This document shows positions 38,087 through 46,601 of a stretch of DNA of 64,000 nt, piece by piece. The translations under genes were made by a program, and so were the position numbers. Position 1 is the first letter of the stretch. Each line of letters opens with the position of its first letter. A model generated the notes under the pieces. It was not told the origin of the DNA. It was given only the letters and a program-made list of their open reading frames with translations, and searched no databases. The DNA comes from Paraburkholderia acidipaludis NBRC 101816 (lineage in GTDB: Bacteria; Pseudomonadota; Gammaproteobacteria; Burkholderiales; Burkholderiaceae), in assembly GCF_000684975.1 (NCBI RefSeq), contig NZ_BAXZ01000002.1, positions 272,984 through 336,983 of the forward strand, read 5' to 3'.

Positions 38087-38491
38087 GCCGCTCAATCGTC
38101 CCCGTTTTTATCGGCGTGTAAGGGACAGGCGGCGGGACGGACAGCGGGCGGGCAGCGCGTCGTGTTCGTGCGGAAAATGCACGACAGGTACGCATAAAAG
38201 CGGCTTTGGAGAAAAAACGCCACAACGTGGCGCGTATAATGGCCGTTCTTTTTTGTGGATGCCGCAGCCCGCGGTTCGCGGCGCGAAGGCTCCGTTCGAC
38301 CTGCCGGCGCATGCGTTGCATGCCTGCCGTGCCCATCGTGCCGCGCGCGAACCACTCGCCGCGCAGCCGGTCCAACGGGCGCTGTTTGCGCCGGCCCGAG
38401 CGGCCGCGCCGTCCACTCACCGGATCTCCTCGACCGTGCGCCGCATGGCGCGCAAGTTCATTCAGCCCATATTCAGCCCGACCCTGAACCT
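38087..38491. other. Intergenic region upstream of dacC
   Basis: 405 bp without a supportable gene. A TATAAT box at 38235-38240 (GCGTATAATGG) is a good -10 for dacC, with no well-spaced -35. A TTGAGC-C-GCTCAA palindrome spans the end of the preceding gene. Confidence 0.5.
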
Positions 38492-39709
38492 ATGCGTTTT
38501 CTTTCCTCCGGCCAACTGTCTTCCGCTTTCGTTCCCTCTTCCATCGTTCGCACCGTCACGCTCGGCGCCGTGCTGCCCGCCGCGCTCTTCGCGTCGGCCA
38601 GCGCCTTCGCGCAGGTGCCGCCGCCCGCGGTGACCGCGCGTTCGTGGGTGCTCGTCGACGCGACGGCCAACCAGGTGCTCGCTGCGGGTAACGCCGACGA
38701 GCGTGTCGAACCGGCTTCGCTCACGAAGCTGATGACGGCCTACCTCGTGTTCGAGGCGCTGCAGACGAAGAAGATCTCGATGGAGCAGATCGTCACGCCG
38801 AGCGACGCCGTGCGCCGCGTGAAGAACGACGAGTCGCGCATGTTCATCGAGGCGAACAAGCCGGTGTCCGTGCACGACCTCGTCTACGGCATGATCATCC
38901 AGTCGGGCAACGACGCGGCTATCGCGCTGGCCGAACTCGTGGGCGGCAGCGAGGCGAACTTCGTCAACATGATGAACGCCGAGGCGCAGAAGCTCGGCAT
39001 GACGCACACGCACTTCGCCGACGTCAACGGCATGCCCGACCCGAATCACTACACGACGGCCGGCGACCTCGCGACGCTCTCGACGCACCTGATCCGCGAC
39101 TTCCCCGAGTACTACAGCATCTTCTCGGTGAAGGAATTCAAGTACAACAACATCAAGCAGCCGAACCGCAACCGCCTGCTGTGGATCGACCCGACCGTCG
39201 ACGGCCTGAAGACCGGCCATACCCAGGCGGCGGGCTACTGCCTGATCGCGTCGGCGCGGCGCCCGATCGCCGGGGGCGGCGAGCGTCGTCTCGTCTCGGT
39301 GATCATGGGCGAGCAGAAGGAGCACGACCGGGTGCAGGACAGCCTGAAGATGCTCAACTACGGCTATAGCGCCTACGACACCACGCGCATCTATCAGGCG
39401 AACCAGGTGATCGCGACGCCGCGCGTCTACAAGGGCGCCGAGGATGCGGTGAAGGTCGGCGTGAAGAAGGATCAGTACGTGACGCTGCCCAAGGGCGCCG
39501 CCGACAAGGCCAGGCCGCAGGTCGACCTGACGAACCCGCTGATCGCGCCGCTCGCGGACGGGCAGCAGGTGGGCACGGCGAAGTTCGTCGGCGCCGACGG
39601 CAAGGTGCTCGCGCAGTTCCCGATCGTCGCTCTCCAGGCGGTGCCGCAGGCCGGCATCGTGGGCCGCGTGTGGGATTCGCTGATGCTCATGTTCAACAAG
39701 AAGAAGTAA
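38492..39709 (+). CDS. dacC: D-alanyl-D-alanine carboxypeptidase (PBP5/6 family)
   Basis: A 405-residue class C low-molecular-weight penicillin-binding protein trimming the terminal D-Ala of peptidoglycan stem peptides. A signal peptide ends at AFA-QV (about residue 41). The active-site motifs are S76-L-T-K79, S138-G-N140 and K240-T-G. The C-terminal PBP5 domain and a terminal amphipathic helix (VGRVWDSLMLMFNKKK) anchor it to the membrane. The stop overlaps the next start by one base (TAATG), coupling it to the D-amino acid aminotransferase. Confidence 0.95.
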   Translation: MRFLSSGQLSSAFVPSSIVRTVTLGAVLPAALFASASAFAQVPPPAVTARSWVLVDATANQVLAAGNADERVEPASLTKLMTAYLVFEALQTKKISMEQIVTPSDAVRRVKNDESRMFIEANKPVSVHDLVYGMIIQSGNDAAIALAELVGGSEANFVNMMNAEAQKLGMTHTHFADVNGMPDPNHYTTAGDLATLSTHLIRDFPEYYSIFSVKEFKYNNIKQPNRNRLLWIDPTVDGLKTGHTQAAGYCLIASARRPIAGGGERRLVSVIMGEQKEHDRVQDSLKMLNYGYSAYDTTRIYQANQVIATPRVYKGAEDAVKVGVKKDQYVTLPKGAADKARPQVDLTNPLIAPLADGQQVGTAKFVGADGKVLAQFPIVALQAVPQAGIVGRVWDSLMLMFNKKK

Positions 39710-40716
39710 TGAACGGTCCGACGCCCGCGCCCGGCGCGCACCGTGATCCGGCGCCCGAGCCGCTCGTCTGGCTCAACGGCGGGCTCACGCCGCTTTCCGA
39801 GGCGCGCGTGCCGGTGCTGGACCGCGGCTTCATTTTCGGCGACGGCATCTACGAAGTGGTGCCGGTGTATGCGCTGGCCGTCGAGGGCGAGCCCCGCAAA
39901 GTGCGCGTGCCGTTTCGCGTCGCGCAGCATCTCGCGCGCCTCGCACGCTCGCTCGCGAAGGTTTCGATCGCGAATCCGTTCGACGAGGCGGGCTGGTGCG
40001 CGCTGATCGCGCGTGTGATCGAGGCAAACGAAGCCGCGGGTGCGATCGCGCGCGACGAGCACGCGAGCATCTATGTGCAGGTGACGCGCGGCGTCGCGAA
40101 GCGCGCGCACGCGTTTCCGTCGGACGTGCGGCCCACGGTGTTCTTGATGGCGAACCCGATGAGCCTGCCCACCGACGCCCAGCGCGCCGGCGGCGTGGCC
40201 TGCGTGACAGCCCAAGACCGCCGCTGGCTGAACTGCGACATCAAATCGACCTCCCTGCTCGGCAACGTGCTGATGGCGCAGCACGCGGCCGAGCACGGCG
40301 TGTGCGAGACCATCCTGTTGCGCGACGGGTGGCTCACCGAAGGGGCGTCGTCGAACGTGTGGGTGGTGAAGGACGGCGCGCTCCTGGCGCCGCCGAAGAG
40401 CCACCTGTTGCTCGAAGGCATCCGTTACGGGTTCGTCGAGGAACTGGCGCGCGAATGCGGCATTCGCTTCGAGGCGCGCCAGATCGACGAGGCCGCGCTG
40501 CGCTCGGCCGACGAGATCCTCGTCACGTCGGCGACGAAGGAAGTGCTGCCGGTGACGTCGCTCGACGGCAAGACGGTTGGCAGCGGCCAGCCGGGACCGG
40601 TCTATGCGGCGCTCTACGCGGCGTATCAGCGCGCGAAGGCGCGCTCGGCCGCCGGGGCGCACGCGCAACGCTTTCAGACTATCGCGGCCGCATCGCTGCA
40701 AGGAGCAGGAAAATGA
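39709..40716 (+). CDS. D-amino acid aminotransferase
   Basis: A 335-residue fold-type IV PLP aminotransferase of the D-alanine transaminase group. The PLP lysine is K179 (CDIKSTSLLGNVL). The start of the fold LNGGLTPLSEARVPVLDRGFIFGDGIYEVV and the phosphate-binding LVTSATKEVLPVT are typical. It would interconvert D-Ala and D-Glu and 2-oxo acids. Its position between dacC and ybeD is conserved in Betaproteobacteria. ATG 39709 overlaps the dacC stop, and its own TGA overlaps the next ATG by four bases. Confidence 0.92.
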   Translation: MNGPTPAPGAHRDPAPEPLVWLNGGLTPLSEARVPVLDRGFIFGDGIYEVVPVYALAVEGEPRKVRVPFRVAQHLARLARSLAKVSIANPFDEAGWCALIARVIEANEAAGAIARDEHASIYVQVTRGVAKRAHAFPSDVRPTVFLMANPMSLPTDAQRAGGVACVTAQDRRWLNCDIKSTSLLGNVLMAQHAAEHGVCETILLRDGWLTEGASSNVWVVKDGALLAPPKSHLLLEGIRYGFVEELARECGIRFEARQIDEAALRSADEILVTSATKEVLPVTSLDGKTVGSGQPGPVYAALYAAYQRAKARSAAGAHAQRFQTIAAASLQGAGK

Positions 40717-41009
40717 ACAAGGCCCCGAATACTCAACCTGACGCCACCTCGAAAGAAACGCTGATCGAATTTCCGTGCGACTTTCCGATCAAGGTGATGG
40801 GCAAGACGCACCCGGAATTCGCATCGACCATTACCGGCGTGATCCGCACGTTCGATGCGGGCTTCGACGAGCGCGCCATCGAAACGCGTCCGTCGAGCGG
40901 CGGCAACTACACGGGCCTCACCGTGACCGTGCGCGCGACGAGCCAGGTGCATCTCGACGATATCTATCGCGCGCTCACCGGGCATCCGATGGTGAAGATC
41001 GTGCTGTGA
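40713..41009 (+). CDS. ybeD: YbeD/UPF0250 (DUF493) family protein
   Basis: A 98-residue DUF493 protein with the ferredoxin-like alpha-beta fold seen in E. coli YbeD and thought to have a regulatory ligand-binding role. The sequence has LIEFPCDFPIKVMGKTHPEF and RPSSGGNYTGLTVTVRATSQVHLDDIYRAL, the family core. ATG 40713 overlaps the preceding stop (ATGA). It is normally next to lipB; here 2.3 kb of other genes separate the two. Confidence 0.93.
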   Translation: MNKAPNTQPDATSKETLIEFPCDFPIKVMGKTHPEFASTITGVIRTFDAGFDERAIETRPSSGGNYTGLTVTVRATSQVHLDDIYRALTGHPMVKIVL

Positions 41010-41044
41010 ACGCGGGCGCGTCGCAGCGACAGGGGGCTTGTCGC

Positions 41045-41473
41045 TCATGTCAAAGCGTTCCACGGGTTCAGGATCGCGACGCCGGTTGCGGCGAAATCCG
41101 CGACATTGCGTGTAACGACGGTCATGCCATGCACCAGCGCGGTTGCCGCAATAAGCGCGTTCCGTTCCGAGCGTGGATCCGGTACGTGTAGCCGGGCGCA
41201 GCGTTGAGCCACTGCCGTGTCGACCGGTAACACGCGCCCCGCGAACTCAGGCAGTACATGCTGATCGAACCATGCCCTTAGCAGCGCGCCCTGCACCGCG
41301 TCCCGCTGCTCGATTCGCAAAACACCGGTTTCCAGCTCCATGATCGTGATGGCGGAAACAAACAGGGCGGCGGCATCAACGGTTGTGGTCCACGCCGCAA
41401 CGTTGGCATCGGCTTTACCCGTTCGTACCTTGCGCAGTTCGGAAACGATGTTGGTATCCAGAACGAACATCAT
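41045..41473 (-). CDS. PIN-domain toxin, VapC/FitB-like, with Asp-to-Asn change
   Basis: A 142-residue PIN-domain protein, normally a Mg-dependent RNase toxin. The first acid is D6 (FVLDTNIVSEL), the second E46 (IMELETG) and a later one is in TRNVADF. In the ERxALIAATA block the usual Asp is Asn (N105, codon AAC), so one metal ligand may be lost. Start ATG 41473 overlaps the antitoxin stop by one base (TGATG); the second Met is also possible. With the Phd-type gene it makes a type II toxin-antitoxin pair inserted between ybeD and lipB. Confidence 0.88.
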   Translation of the reverse strand: MMFVLDTNIVSELRKVRTGKADANVAAWTTTVDAAALFVSAITIMELETGVLRIEQRDAVQGALLRAWFDQHVLPEFAGRVLPVDTAVAQRCARLHVPDPRSERNALIAATALVHGMTVVTRNVADFAATGVAILNPWNALT

Positions 41474-41724
41474 CAGAATTCGGCCGGCCGGGTGACGATA
41501 TGGGCGCGCGGCAGATCAAACTCAATGTCCTCGATCCCAGGCATCGCGAGAGCGTCTGCAATGTTGCGGCGCTGCTGCGTAAGCCTTTGGTACTCCTCGA
41601 AACTCAACAGCACGTGGGCTGGCTTGCCGCGGTCCGTGATAAACACGGGGCCGTCCTTTGTGGCTTTCTTTGCCTTGTTGACGTCTTGATTGAGCTCCCG
41701 GCTCGACAGGGTCGTGATTGTCAT
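41473..41724 (-). CDS. Phd/YefM-type antitoxin
   Basis: An 83-residue type II antitoxin with the Phd/YefM N-terminal DNA-binding fold (TLSSRELNQDVNKAKKATKDGPVFITDRGKPAHVLLSFEEYQRL) and a C-terminal toxin-binding tail (IEDIEFDLPRAHIVTRPAEF). It is first in the operon and overlaps the toxin start. Autorepression is likely, with the complex binding the inverted repeat just upstream (41750-41767). ATG 41722-41724 follows GGGAGTGCCATC. Confidence 0.9.
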   Translation of the reverse strand: MTITTLSSRELNQDVNKAKKATKDGPVFITDRGKPAHVLLSFEEYQRLTQQRRNIADALAMPGIEDIEFDLPRAHIVTRPAEF

Positions 41725-41749
41725 GATGGCACTCCCGGCTGCAAATTTG

Positions 41750-41767
41750 TAGGTACGTGACTACCTA
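41750..41767. promoter_or_regulatory. Putative operator of the Phd/PIN module
   Basis: TAGGTA (41750-41755), a 6-base spacer, then TACCTA (41762-41767): a perfect inverted repeat 26 bp upstream of the antitoxin start, in the place where Phd-family proteins bind to repress their own operon. Binding is inferred. Confidence 0.5.
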
Positions 41768-41780
41768 TGCTGCAACCCGC

Positions 41781-42758
41781 TCAGCGCCCCTCTCCCACCC
41801 GCTCGCGCAGCGCGGCCGCCGCTGCCGTCATGAGCGGTCCCGCCTCGCACGCGTCCTCATAAAGCCGCCGGAAGCGCGCGACTTCGTCGAATACCCACGC
41901 GCGAAATGCCTGCACGCGTTCGGTCTCGAGCCGCTGCGGCGTGCAGATGAAGTAGTAGCGCCAGGGGCTCGGGCCGTCGATGTCCTTGAAGAGCCGCACG
42001 AGCCGTCCTTGCGTGATCTCGTGCATGGCGAGCGAGCGCCGCACGAGCGCGATGCCCTGGCCGTCCATGGCCGCCTGCAGCAGGTTCGACGAGTCCTGAT
42101 ACAGCACGCCGCGCTTCGGCTCGGGCAGATCGGTCAGGCCCGCCGCGTCGAACCACGGGCGCCACAATTCGTCGTCCGAGCGCAATAGCGGCAGCTTGGC
42201 GATCTCCTGCGGTTCGGCCGGCAGCTTGCCGCCGCGGAAGTTCGGCGAGCAGGCGGGAAAGAAGATCTCGTCGAGCAGCAGCTCGGCGTGCAGGCCCGGG
42301 TAGTGCCCGTAGCCGAAGCGGATCGCCACGTCCACGTCGTCGCGGGTGAAGTCGGTGAGCTGATTCGTCGACTGCAGTTCCACGTCCCACTGCGGGTGCG
42401 CCTCGATGAAGCGGCCGATGCGCGGCGTCACCCAGCGCGCCGCGAACGACGACAGCATCGACACCACGAGCCGCCGGTCGCGGTCGCCGGCGCGGATTTC
42501 CTGGGTGGCGTGCGCGAGCTGGCCGAGCGCTTCGCGCACCTGGCCCGCGTAGCGGCGGCCGGTGTCGGTGATGCGCACGCGCTTGCCGTCGCGCACGAAC
42601 AGCGAAACGCCCAGTTCGGCTTCGAGCGCGCGGATCTGGTGGCTGACGGCGCCGTGCGTGACGAAGAGCTCGTCGGCGGCGCGCGAGAAACTCTCGTGAC
42701 GGGCGGCGGCCTCGAAAGCCTTGAGCGCGTTCAGCGCGGGGAGCTGGCGGAGATCCAT
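41781..42758 (-). CDS. LysR family transcriptional regulator, GcvA-like
   Basis: A 325-residue LysR regulator. The N-terminal winged helix reads LPALNALKAFEAAARHESFSRAADELFVTHGAVSHQIRALE (residues 6-46), as in GcvA-group proteins; the substrate-binding domain follows from about residue 92. It is divergent from the DUF2917 gene, with about 100 bp between them, and by analogy probably controls it and itself. The inducer is unknown. Confidence 0.92.
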   Translation of the reverse strand: MDLRQLPALNALKAFEAAARHESFSRAADELFVTHGAVSHQIRALEAELGVSLFVRDGKRVRITDTGRRYAGQVREALGQLAHATQEIRAGDRDRRLVVSMLSSFAARWVTPRIGRFIEAHPQWDVELQSTNQLTDFTRDDVDVAIRFGYGHYPGLHAELLLDEIFFPACSPNFRGGKLPAEPQEIAKLPLLRSDDELWRPWFDAAGLTDLPEPKRGVLYQDSSNLLQAAMDGQGIALVRRSLAMHEITQGRLVRLFKDIDGPSPWRYYFICTPQRLETERVQAFRAWVFDEVARFRRLYEDACEAGPLMTAAAAALRERVGEGR

Positions 42759-42859
42759 GTCGTAGTTTTTCTCACATAGCCGTGAAAATTGATCGTTTTG
42801 CTCAAGCCCTTGATACGCCTACGATTGTAGCCATCGGAGCCGGTTCGGCGGAGGCGGAA

Positions 42860-43186
42860 ATGAGAGAAATTTCTTCGGATGTCACGTTTGAAGTGCTGGC
42901 GGATCAGGTGTCGTCGGTGCGTGTCGCGTGCAGCACGCGGATCACGGTGCGCTGCGGCGCGGTCTGGATTACGCGCAGCGACGACACGGCCGATTACTGG
43001 CTCGAACCGGGCCACACCCTGCGGTTGCGGCGCGGGGAGCGGCTGTGGATCGGTGCGGAAGGCGGCAAGGCTGCGTGGGTGGCGTTCGAAGCGCCTGCGC
43101 GCCTCGGCGAGCGCGTGTTCGACATGCTGGCGCGGTATGCGGCGCGCTTCGGGGTACACAAGGGCAACGGGTGGTACTCCGTTTGA
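42860..43186 (+). CDS. DUF2917 domain protein
   Basis: A 108-residue DUF2917 protein with a cupin-like beta pattern (VSSVRVACSTRITVRCGAVWITRSDDTADYWLEPGHTLRLRRGERLWI). ATG 42860 is chosen because GGAGGCGGAA precedes it; a GTG at 42782 in the same frame would extend it by 26 residues into the divergent promoter. Function unknown; such genes are often paired with a LysR regulator as here. A good terminator follows. Confidence 0.8.
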   Translation: MREISSDVTFEVLADQVSSVRVACSTRITVRCGAVWITRSDDTADYWLEPGHTLRLRRGERLWIGAEGGKAAWVAFEAPARLGERVFDMLARYAARFGVHKGNGWYSV

Positions 43187-43211
43187 CGAGCCTGCATGGG
43201 GCTGGAGTTCG

Positions 43212-43239
43212 AAGGGGCGGACATTGATGCGCCCCTTTT
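43212..43239 (+). terminator. Terminator after the DUF2917 gene
   Basis: AAGGGGCG (43212-43219) pairs with CGCCCCTT (43230-43237), followed by TT. It lies 25 bp after the stop and upstream of lipB. Confidence 0.75.
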
Positions 43240-43283
43240 CGTGTCCGGCGGGGTTGTCCCGATTTCGGTAAACTCCCGGAATC

Positions 43284-44186
43284 ATGTGCGCCACCCCGGT
43301 ATCGCCCCCTCAAATACCTTCCGACCCTGTTGAGCCGGAAGCGGCCCTCCTAGGACATCCTGCATCGGCAGTCCCCATCGTGCTGCGCTGGCGCGGCCTC
43401 GAGCCGTACCAGGCAAGCTTCGACGCCATGCGCGAGTTCACCGCCGCCCGCACGGCCGGCACGACCGACGAAATCTGGCTTGTCGAGCATCCTCCGGTTT
43501 TCACGCTGGGCCAGGCCGGCAAGCCGGAACACCTGCTCGTTGCCGACAGCGGCATCCCGCTCGTGCAGATCGACCGCGGCGGCCAGATCACCTATCACGG
43601 CCCCGGCCAGGTGGTGGCGTATCTGCTGCTCGACCTCCGGCGCCGCAAGCTCATGGTGCGCGAGCTCGTCGAGCTCATCGAGGAGGCCGTGATCGAAACG
43701 CTGGCGGCGTATAATCTCGCGGGTGCGCGCAAGGCCGGCGCGCCCGGCATTTACGTGCCGGAACAGGCCGGCGGCGCGAGCGCCGCGCACGTGGGCGCGA
43801 AAGTCGCCGCGCTGGGCCTCAAGATCCGCAATGGCTGCAGCTATCACGGCGTGAGCCTGAACGTCTCGATGGACCTGAACCCGTTTCTCGCGATCAATCC
43901 GTGCGGTTATGCGGGTCTCGAAACGGTCGACATGGCCGCGTTGGGCGCGAGCGCAGGCTGGCGCGACGTCGCCGCGACGCTGGCGGCGCGGCTCGAGGCG
44001 AATCTCGCCGCGCATCATGCGGCGCAGGCAAAGGACACAGGCGCGTTTCCCGCGCCAACGCTTTCGGTGGCCGAAGCGGCCGCCGCAGACCCGGCAGCCG
44101 AAGCGGCTCCGCCGGACCCGGCCGCAGCACGGCCTGAAGGCGGGCAACCGCCGCAACCGCAGGCCGGCGTAACACCGGCGGCCTGA
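43284..44186 (+). CDS. lipB: Octanoyl-[acyl-carrier-protein]:protein N-octanoyltransferase LipB, with long C-terminal tail
   Basis: LipB moves octanoate from ACP to lipoyl domains. Motifs: RGGQITYHGPGQVVAY (residues 98-113), catalytic K173 (VGAKVAALG) and C207 (NPCGYAGLE), 34 residues apart as in E. coli (K135/C169). From about residue 246 an Ala/Pro/Asp-rich tail of about 55 residues (TLSVAEAAAADPAAEAAPPDP) has no counterpart in typical LipB, and the N-terminus is extended by about 28 residues. ATG 43284. lipA follows 13 bp after the stop. Confidence 0.95.
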   Translation: MCATPVSPPQIPSDPVEPEAALLGHPASAVPIVLRWRGLEPYQASFDAMREFTAARTAGTTDEIWLVEHPPVFTLGQAGKPEHLLVADSGIPLVQIDRGGQITYHGPGQVVAYLLLDLRRRKLMVRELVELIEEAVIETLAAYNLAGARKAGAPGIYVPEQAGGASAAHVGAKVAALGLKIRNGCSYHGVSLNVSMDLNPFLAINPCGYAGLETVDMAALGASAGWRDVAATLAARLEANLAAHHAAQAKDTGAFPAPTLSVAEAAAADPAAEAAPPDPAAARPEGGQPPQPQAGVTPAA

Positions 44187-44199
44187 CTGGATCGACAGA

Positions 44200-45192
44200 A
44201 TGAGTGACGTAAGCACCAACGCCGGCACGAACCCCGCCACCGAGGCCGTTCCCTACGACGCAACCGCGAAGCAGAAGGCGCAGGCCAAGACCTCGCGCAT
44301 TCCCATCAAGGTCATCCCCATCGAGAAGCTGAAGAAGCCGGAATGGATCCGCGTGAAGGCGGCCACCGGCAATTCGCGCTTCTACGAAATCAAGAACATC
44401 CTGCGCGAGCACAACCTGCATACGGTGTGCGAGGAAGCGAGCTGCCCGAACATCGGCGAGTGCTTCGGCAAGGGCACCGCGACGTTCATGATCATGGGCG
44501 ACAAGTGCACGCGCCGCTGCCCGTTCTGCGACGTCGGCCACGGCCGTCCCGATCCGCTCGACCCGGACGAGCCCGCAAACCTCGCGCGCACGATCGGCGC
44601 GCTCAAGCTCAAGTACGTCGTGATCACGAGCGTGGACCGCGACGACCTGCGCGACGGCGGCGCCGGCCACTTCGTGGAGTGCATCCGCCAGGTGCGCGAG
44701 CAGTCGCCCGAAACGCGCATCGAGATTCTTACGCCGGACTTCCGCGGCCGTCTGGACCGCGCCATCGGCATCCTGAACGCTGCGCCGCCCGACGTGATGA
44801 ACCACAATCTCGAAACCGTGCCGCGCCTCTACAAGGAAGCGCGCCCGGGTTCGGACTACGCGCACTCGCTCAAGCTGCTCAAGGACTTCAAGGCCCTGCA
44901 TCCCGAGGTCGCGACGAAATCGGGCCTGATGGTGGGTCTCGGCGAAACCGAGGAAGAGATTCTTCAGGTGATGCGCGATCTGCGCGCGCACGACGTCGAC
45001 ATGCTGACCATCGGCCAGTATCTCCAGCCTTCGGAGCACCATCTGCCGGTGCGCGCCTACGTGCATCCCGACACCTTCAAGATGTACGAGGAAGAGGCGT
45101 ACAAGATGGGCTTCACGCACGCGGCCGTGGGCGCGATGGTGCGTTCGAGCTATCACGCCGACCTGCAGGCGCATGGCGCGGGCGTTGTCTGA
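44200..45192 (+). CDS. lipA: Lipoyl synthase
   Basis: A 330-residue radical-SAM enzyme inserting two sulfurs into octanoyl groups. The auxiliary cluster ligands are C77, C82 and C88 (VCEEASCPNIGEC), and the SAM cluster is C103-x3-C107-x2-C110 (KCTRRCPFC). The C-terminal RSSYHAD motif carries the Ser ligand. ATG 44200. Co-transcribed with lipB; a rho-independent terminator lies 71 bp after the stop. Confidence 0.97.
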   Translation: MSDVSTNAGTNPATEAVPYDATAKQKAQAKTSRIPIKVIPIEKLKKPEWIRVKAATGNSRFYEIKNILREHNLHTVCEEASCPNIGECFGKGTATFMIMGDKCTRRCPFCDVGHGRPDPLDPDEPANLARTIGALKLKYVVITSVDRDDLRDGGAGHFVECIRQVREQSPETRIEILTPDFRGRLDRAIGILNAAPPDVMNHNLETVPRLYKEARPGSDYAHSLKLLKDFKALHPEVATKSGLMVGLGETEEEILQVMRDLRAHDVDMLTIGQYLQPSEHHLPVRAYVHPDTFKMYEEEAYKMGFTHAAVGAMVRSSYHADLQAHGAGVV

Positions 45193-45263
45193 TCGAAAGG
45201 CTGGCCGAAAGCCGTCTTGAAGCGCCCGGTCAGCCGCGCGCCAGAAAAGCGGCCCATCCCGCG

Positions 45264-45290
45264 AAAAGCCCGCTAAACGCGGGCTTTTTT
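45264..45290 (+). terminator. Rho-independent terminator of lipBA
   Basis: AAAAGCCCGC (45264-45273), 5-base loop, GCGGGCTTTT (45279-45288), then more T to 45290. A perfect stem with a six-T run. Confidence 0.92.
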
Positions 45291-45510
45291 GCGCCTATGC
45301 GCGGCGCGTTTGCGGTGCACGATACGAACATCCGCATTCCGCGCCCGCCTTTTGCCGCCGTCTTTCCCGTTTGGCGCGAAAAGCAATGCCCGAACGGCGT
45401 CATTAGCTATCGCGGATAAATTAGAACCGGCTGCCGTCAGACTCCCTATAGTCAGGTTCTTCGTTCTATCCCGCTTCAGCTTTCTTGCTTACGTTACGGA
45501 GTTTGACCCG
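45291..45510. other. Leader and promoter region of tauABC
   Basis: No gene. A TATAGT box at 45447-45452, 58 bp before the tauA ATG, is the likely -10; the -35 is unclear. A CysB/Cbl-type activator would be expected, but no site could be recognised. Confidence 0.45.
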
Positions 45511-46569
45511 ATGAAACGCGCCCATGCCTCATCGCGCTTTGCCCGACCTCTCGCGGCCTCGCTGGCTGTTGTCGCCGCGCTGGCGTGCGCTTTCGGCGCG
45601 AGCGGCGCGCAGGCCGCCGACAGCGGCTCCCGCGAGGTGGTGATCGCCTGCCAGGACATGGTGGTGCCGTGGCGCTACGCGCAGGCGACGGGCGAGGTGG
45701 AGAAGGCCACCGGCTACAAGGTCACCTACCGCAAGCTCGCGGGCGGCGCCGACGTGATCCGCGCGCTCGCCTCGGGCTCCGTGCAGCTCGGCGAGGCCGG
45801 CTCCAGCCCGATCGCGGCGGGGCTCTCGCAGGGCCTCGACATTTCGCTCTTCTGGATTCTCGACAACATCAACGACGCCGAAGCCCTCGTCGCGCGCGAC
45901 GGCTCCGGCGTGACGAGCGTGGCGGGCCTCAAGGGCAAGACGATCGGCGTGCCGTATGTGTCGACGTCGCACTTCCATACGCTCGTCGCGCTCGAGAACG
46001 CGGGCGTCAATCCCGCCGACGTGAAGATCGTCAACCTGCGTCCGCCCGAGGTGGCGGCGGCCTGGCAGCGCGGCGACATCGACGCTGCCTACATCTGGGA
46101 CCCCGTGCTCGCCGAGGTGAAGAAGAACGGGCACGTGCTGATCACGTCGGGACAGGTGGCGAAGGCCACGGGCAAGGCGACCTTCGACGGCTTCGTCGTC
46201 GACCGCCGCTTCGCGAAGGACAACGCCGATTTCCTCGCGAAGTTCGTGAAGGTGCTCGCGGCCGCCGACGCCGACTACAGCGCGCATCGCAGCGCATGGA
46301 CCGCCGCGTCGCCGCAGGTGCAGGCGGTGGCGAAGGAGTCCGGCGCGAACCCGCAGGACGTGCCCGCCAGCCTCGCGCTCTACGCCTTCCCGACCCCCGC
46401 CGAACAGGCCTCGAAGACGTGGCTGGGCGGCGGCGCGCAGTCTGGCGCGGCGCAGTCGCTGCTTGCCACGGCGACCTTCCTGAAGGCGCAAGGGACGATC
46501 CAGAACGTGCTGCCCGACTATTCGGTGGGGGTCGATCCGCAGTTCGTGCAGCGCGCTTCGGTGCACTGA
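45511..46569 (+). CDS. tauA: Taurine ABC transporter substrate-binding protein
   Basis: A 352-residue periplasmic sulfonate-binding protein. A Sec signal peptide ends near AQA-AD (about residue 35); the mature protein begins with REVVIACQDMVVPWRYAQATGEVEKATGY and contains LASGSVQLGEAGSSPIAAGLSQG, typical of TauA. ATG 45511 follows TTACGGAGTTTGACCCG. First gene of tauABC, 32 bp before tauB. Expression is expected under sulfate limitation (family knowledge). Confidence 0.9.
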   Translation: MKRAHASSRFARPLAASLAVVAALACAFGASGAQAADSGSREVVIACQDMVVPWRYAQATGEVEKATGYKVTYRKLAGGADVIRALASGSVQLGEAGSSPIAAGLSQGLDISLFWILDNINDAEALVARDGSGVTSVAGLKGKTIGVPYVSTSHFHTLVALENAGVNPADVKIVNLRPPEVAAAWQRGDIDAAYIWDPVLAEVKKNGHVLITSGQVAKATGKATFDGFVVDRRFAKDNADFLAKFVKVLAAADADYSAHRSAWTAASPQVQAVAKESGANPQDVPASLALYAFPTPAEQASKTWLGGGAQSGAAQSLLATATFLKAQGTIQNVLPDYSVGVDPQFVQRASVH

Positions 46570-46601
46570 CAGGCGCATTGACGAGGCACAGGGACCGCAT
46601 C

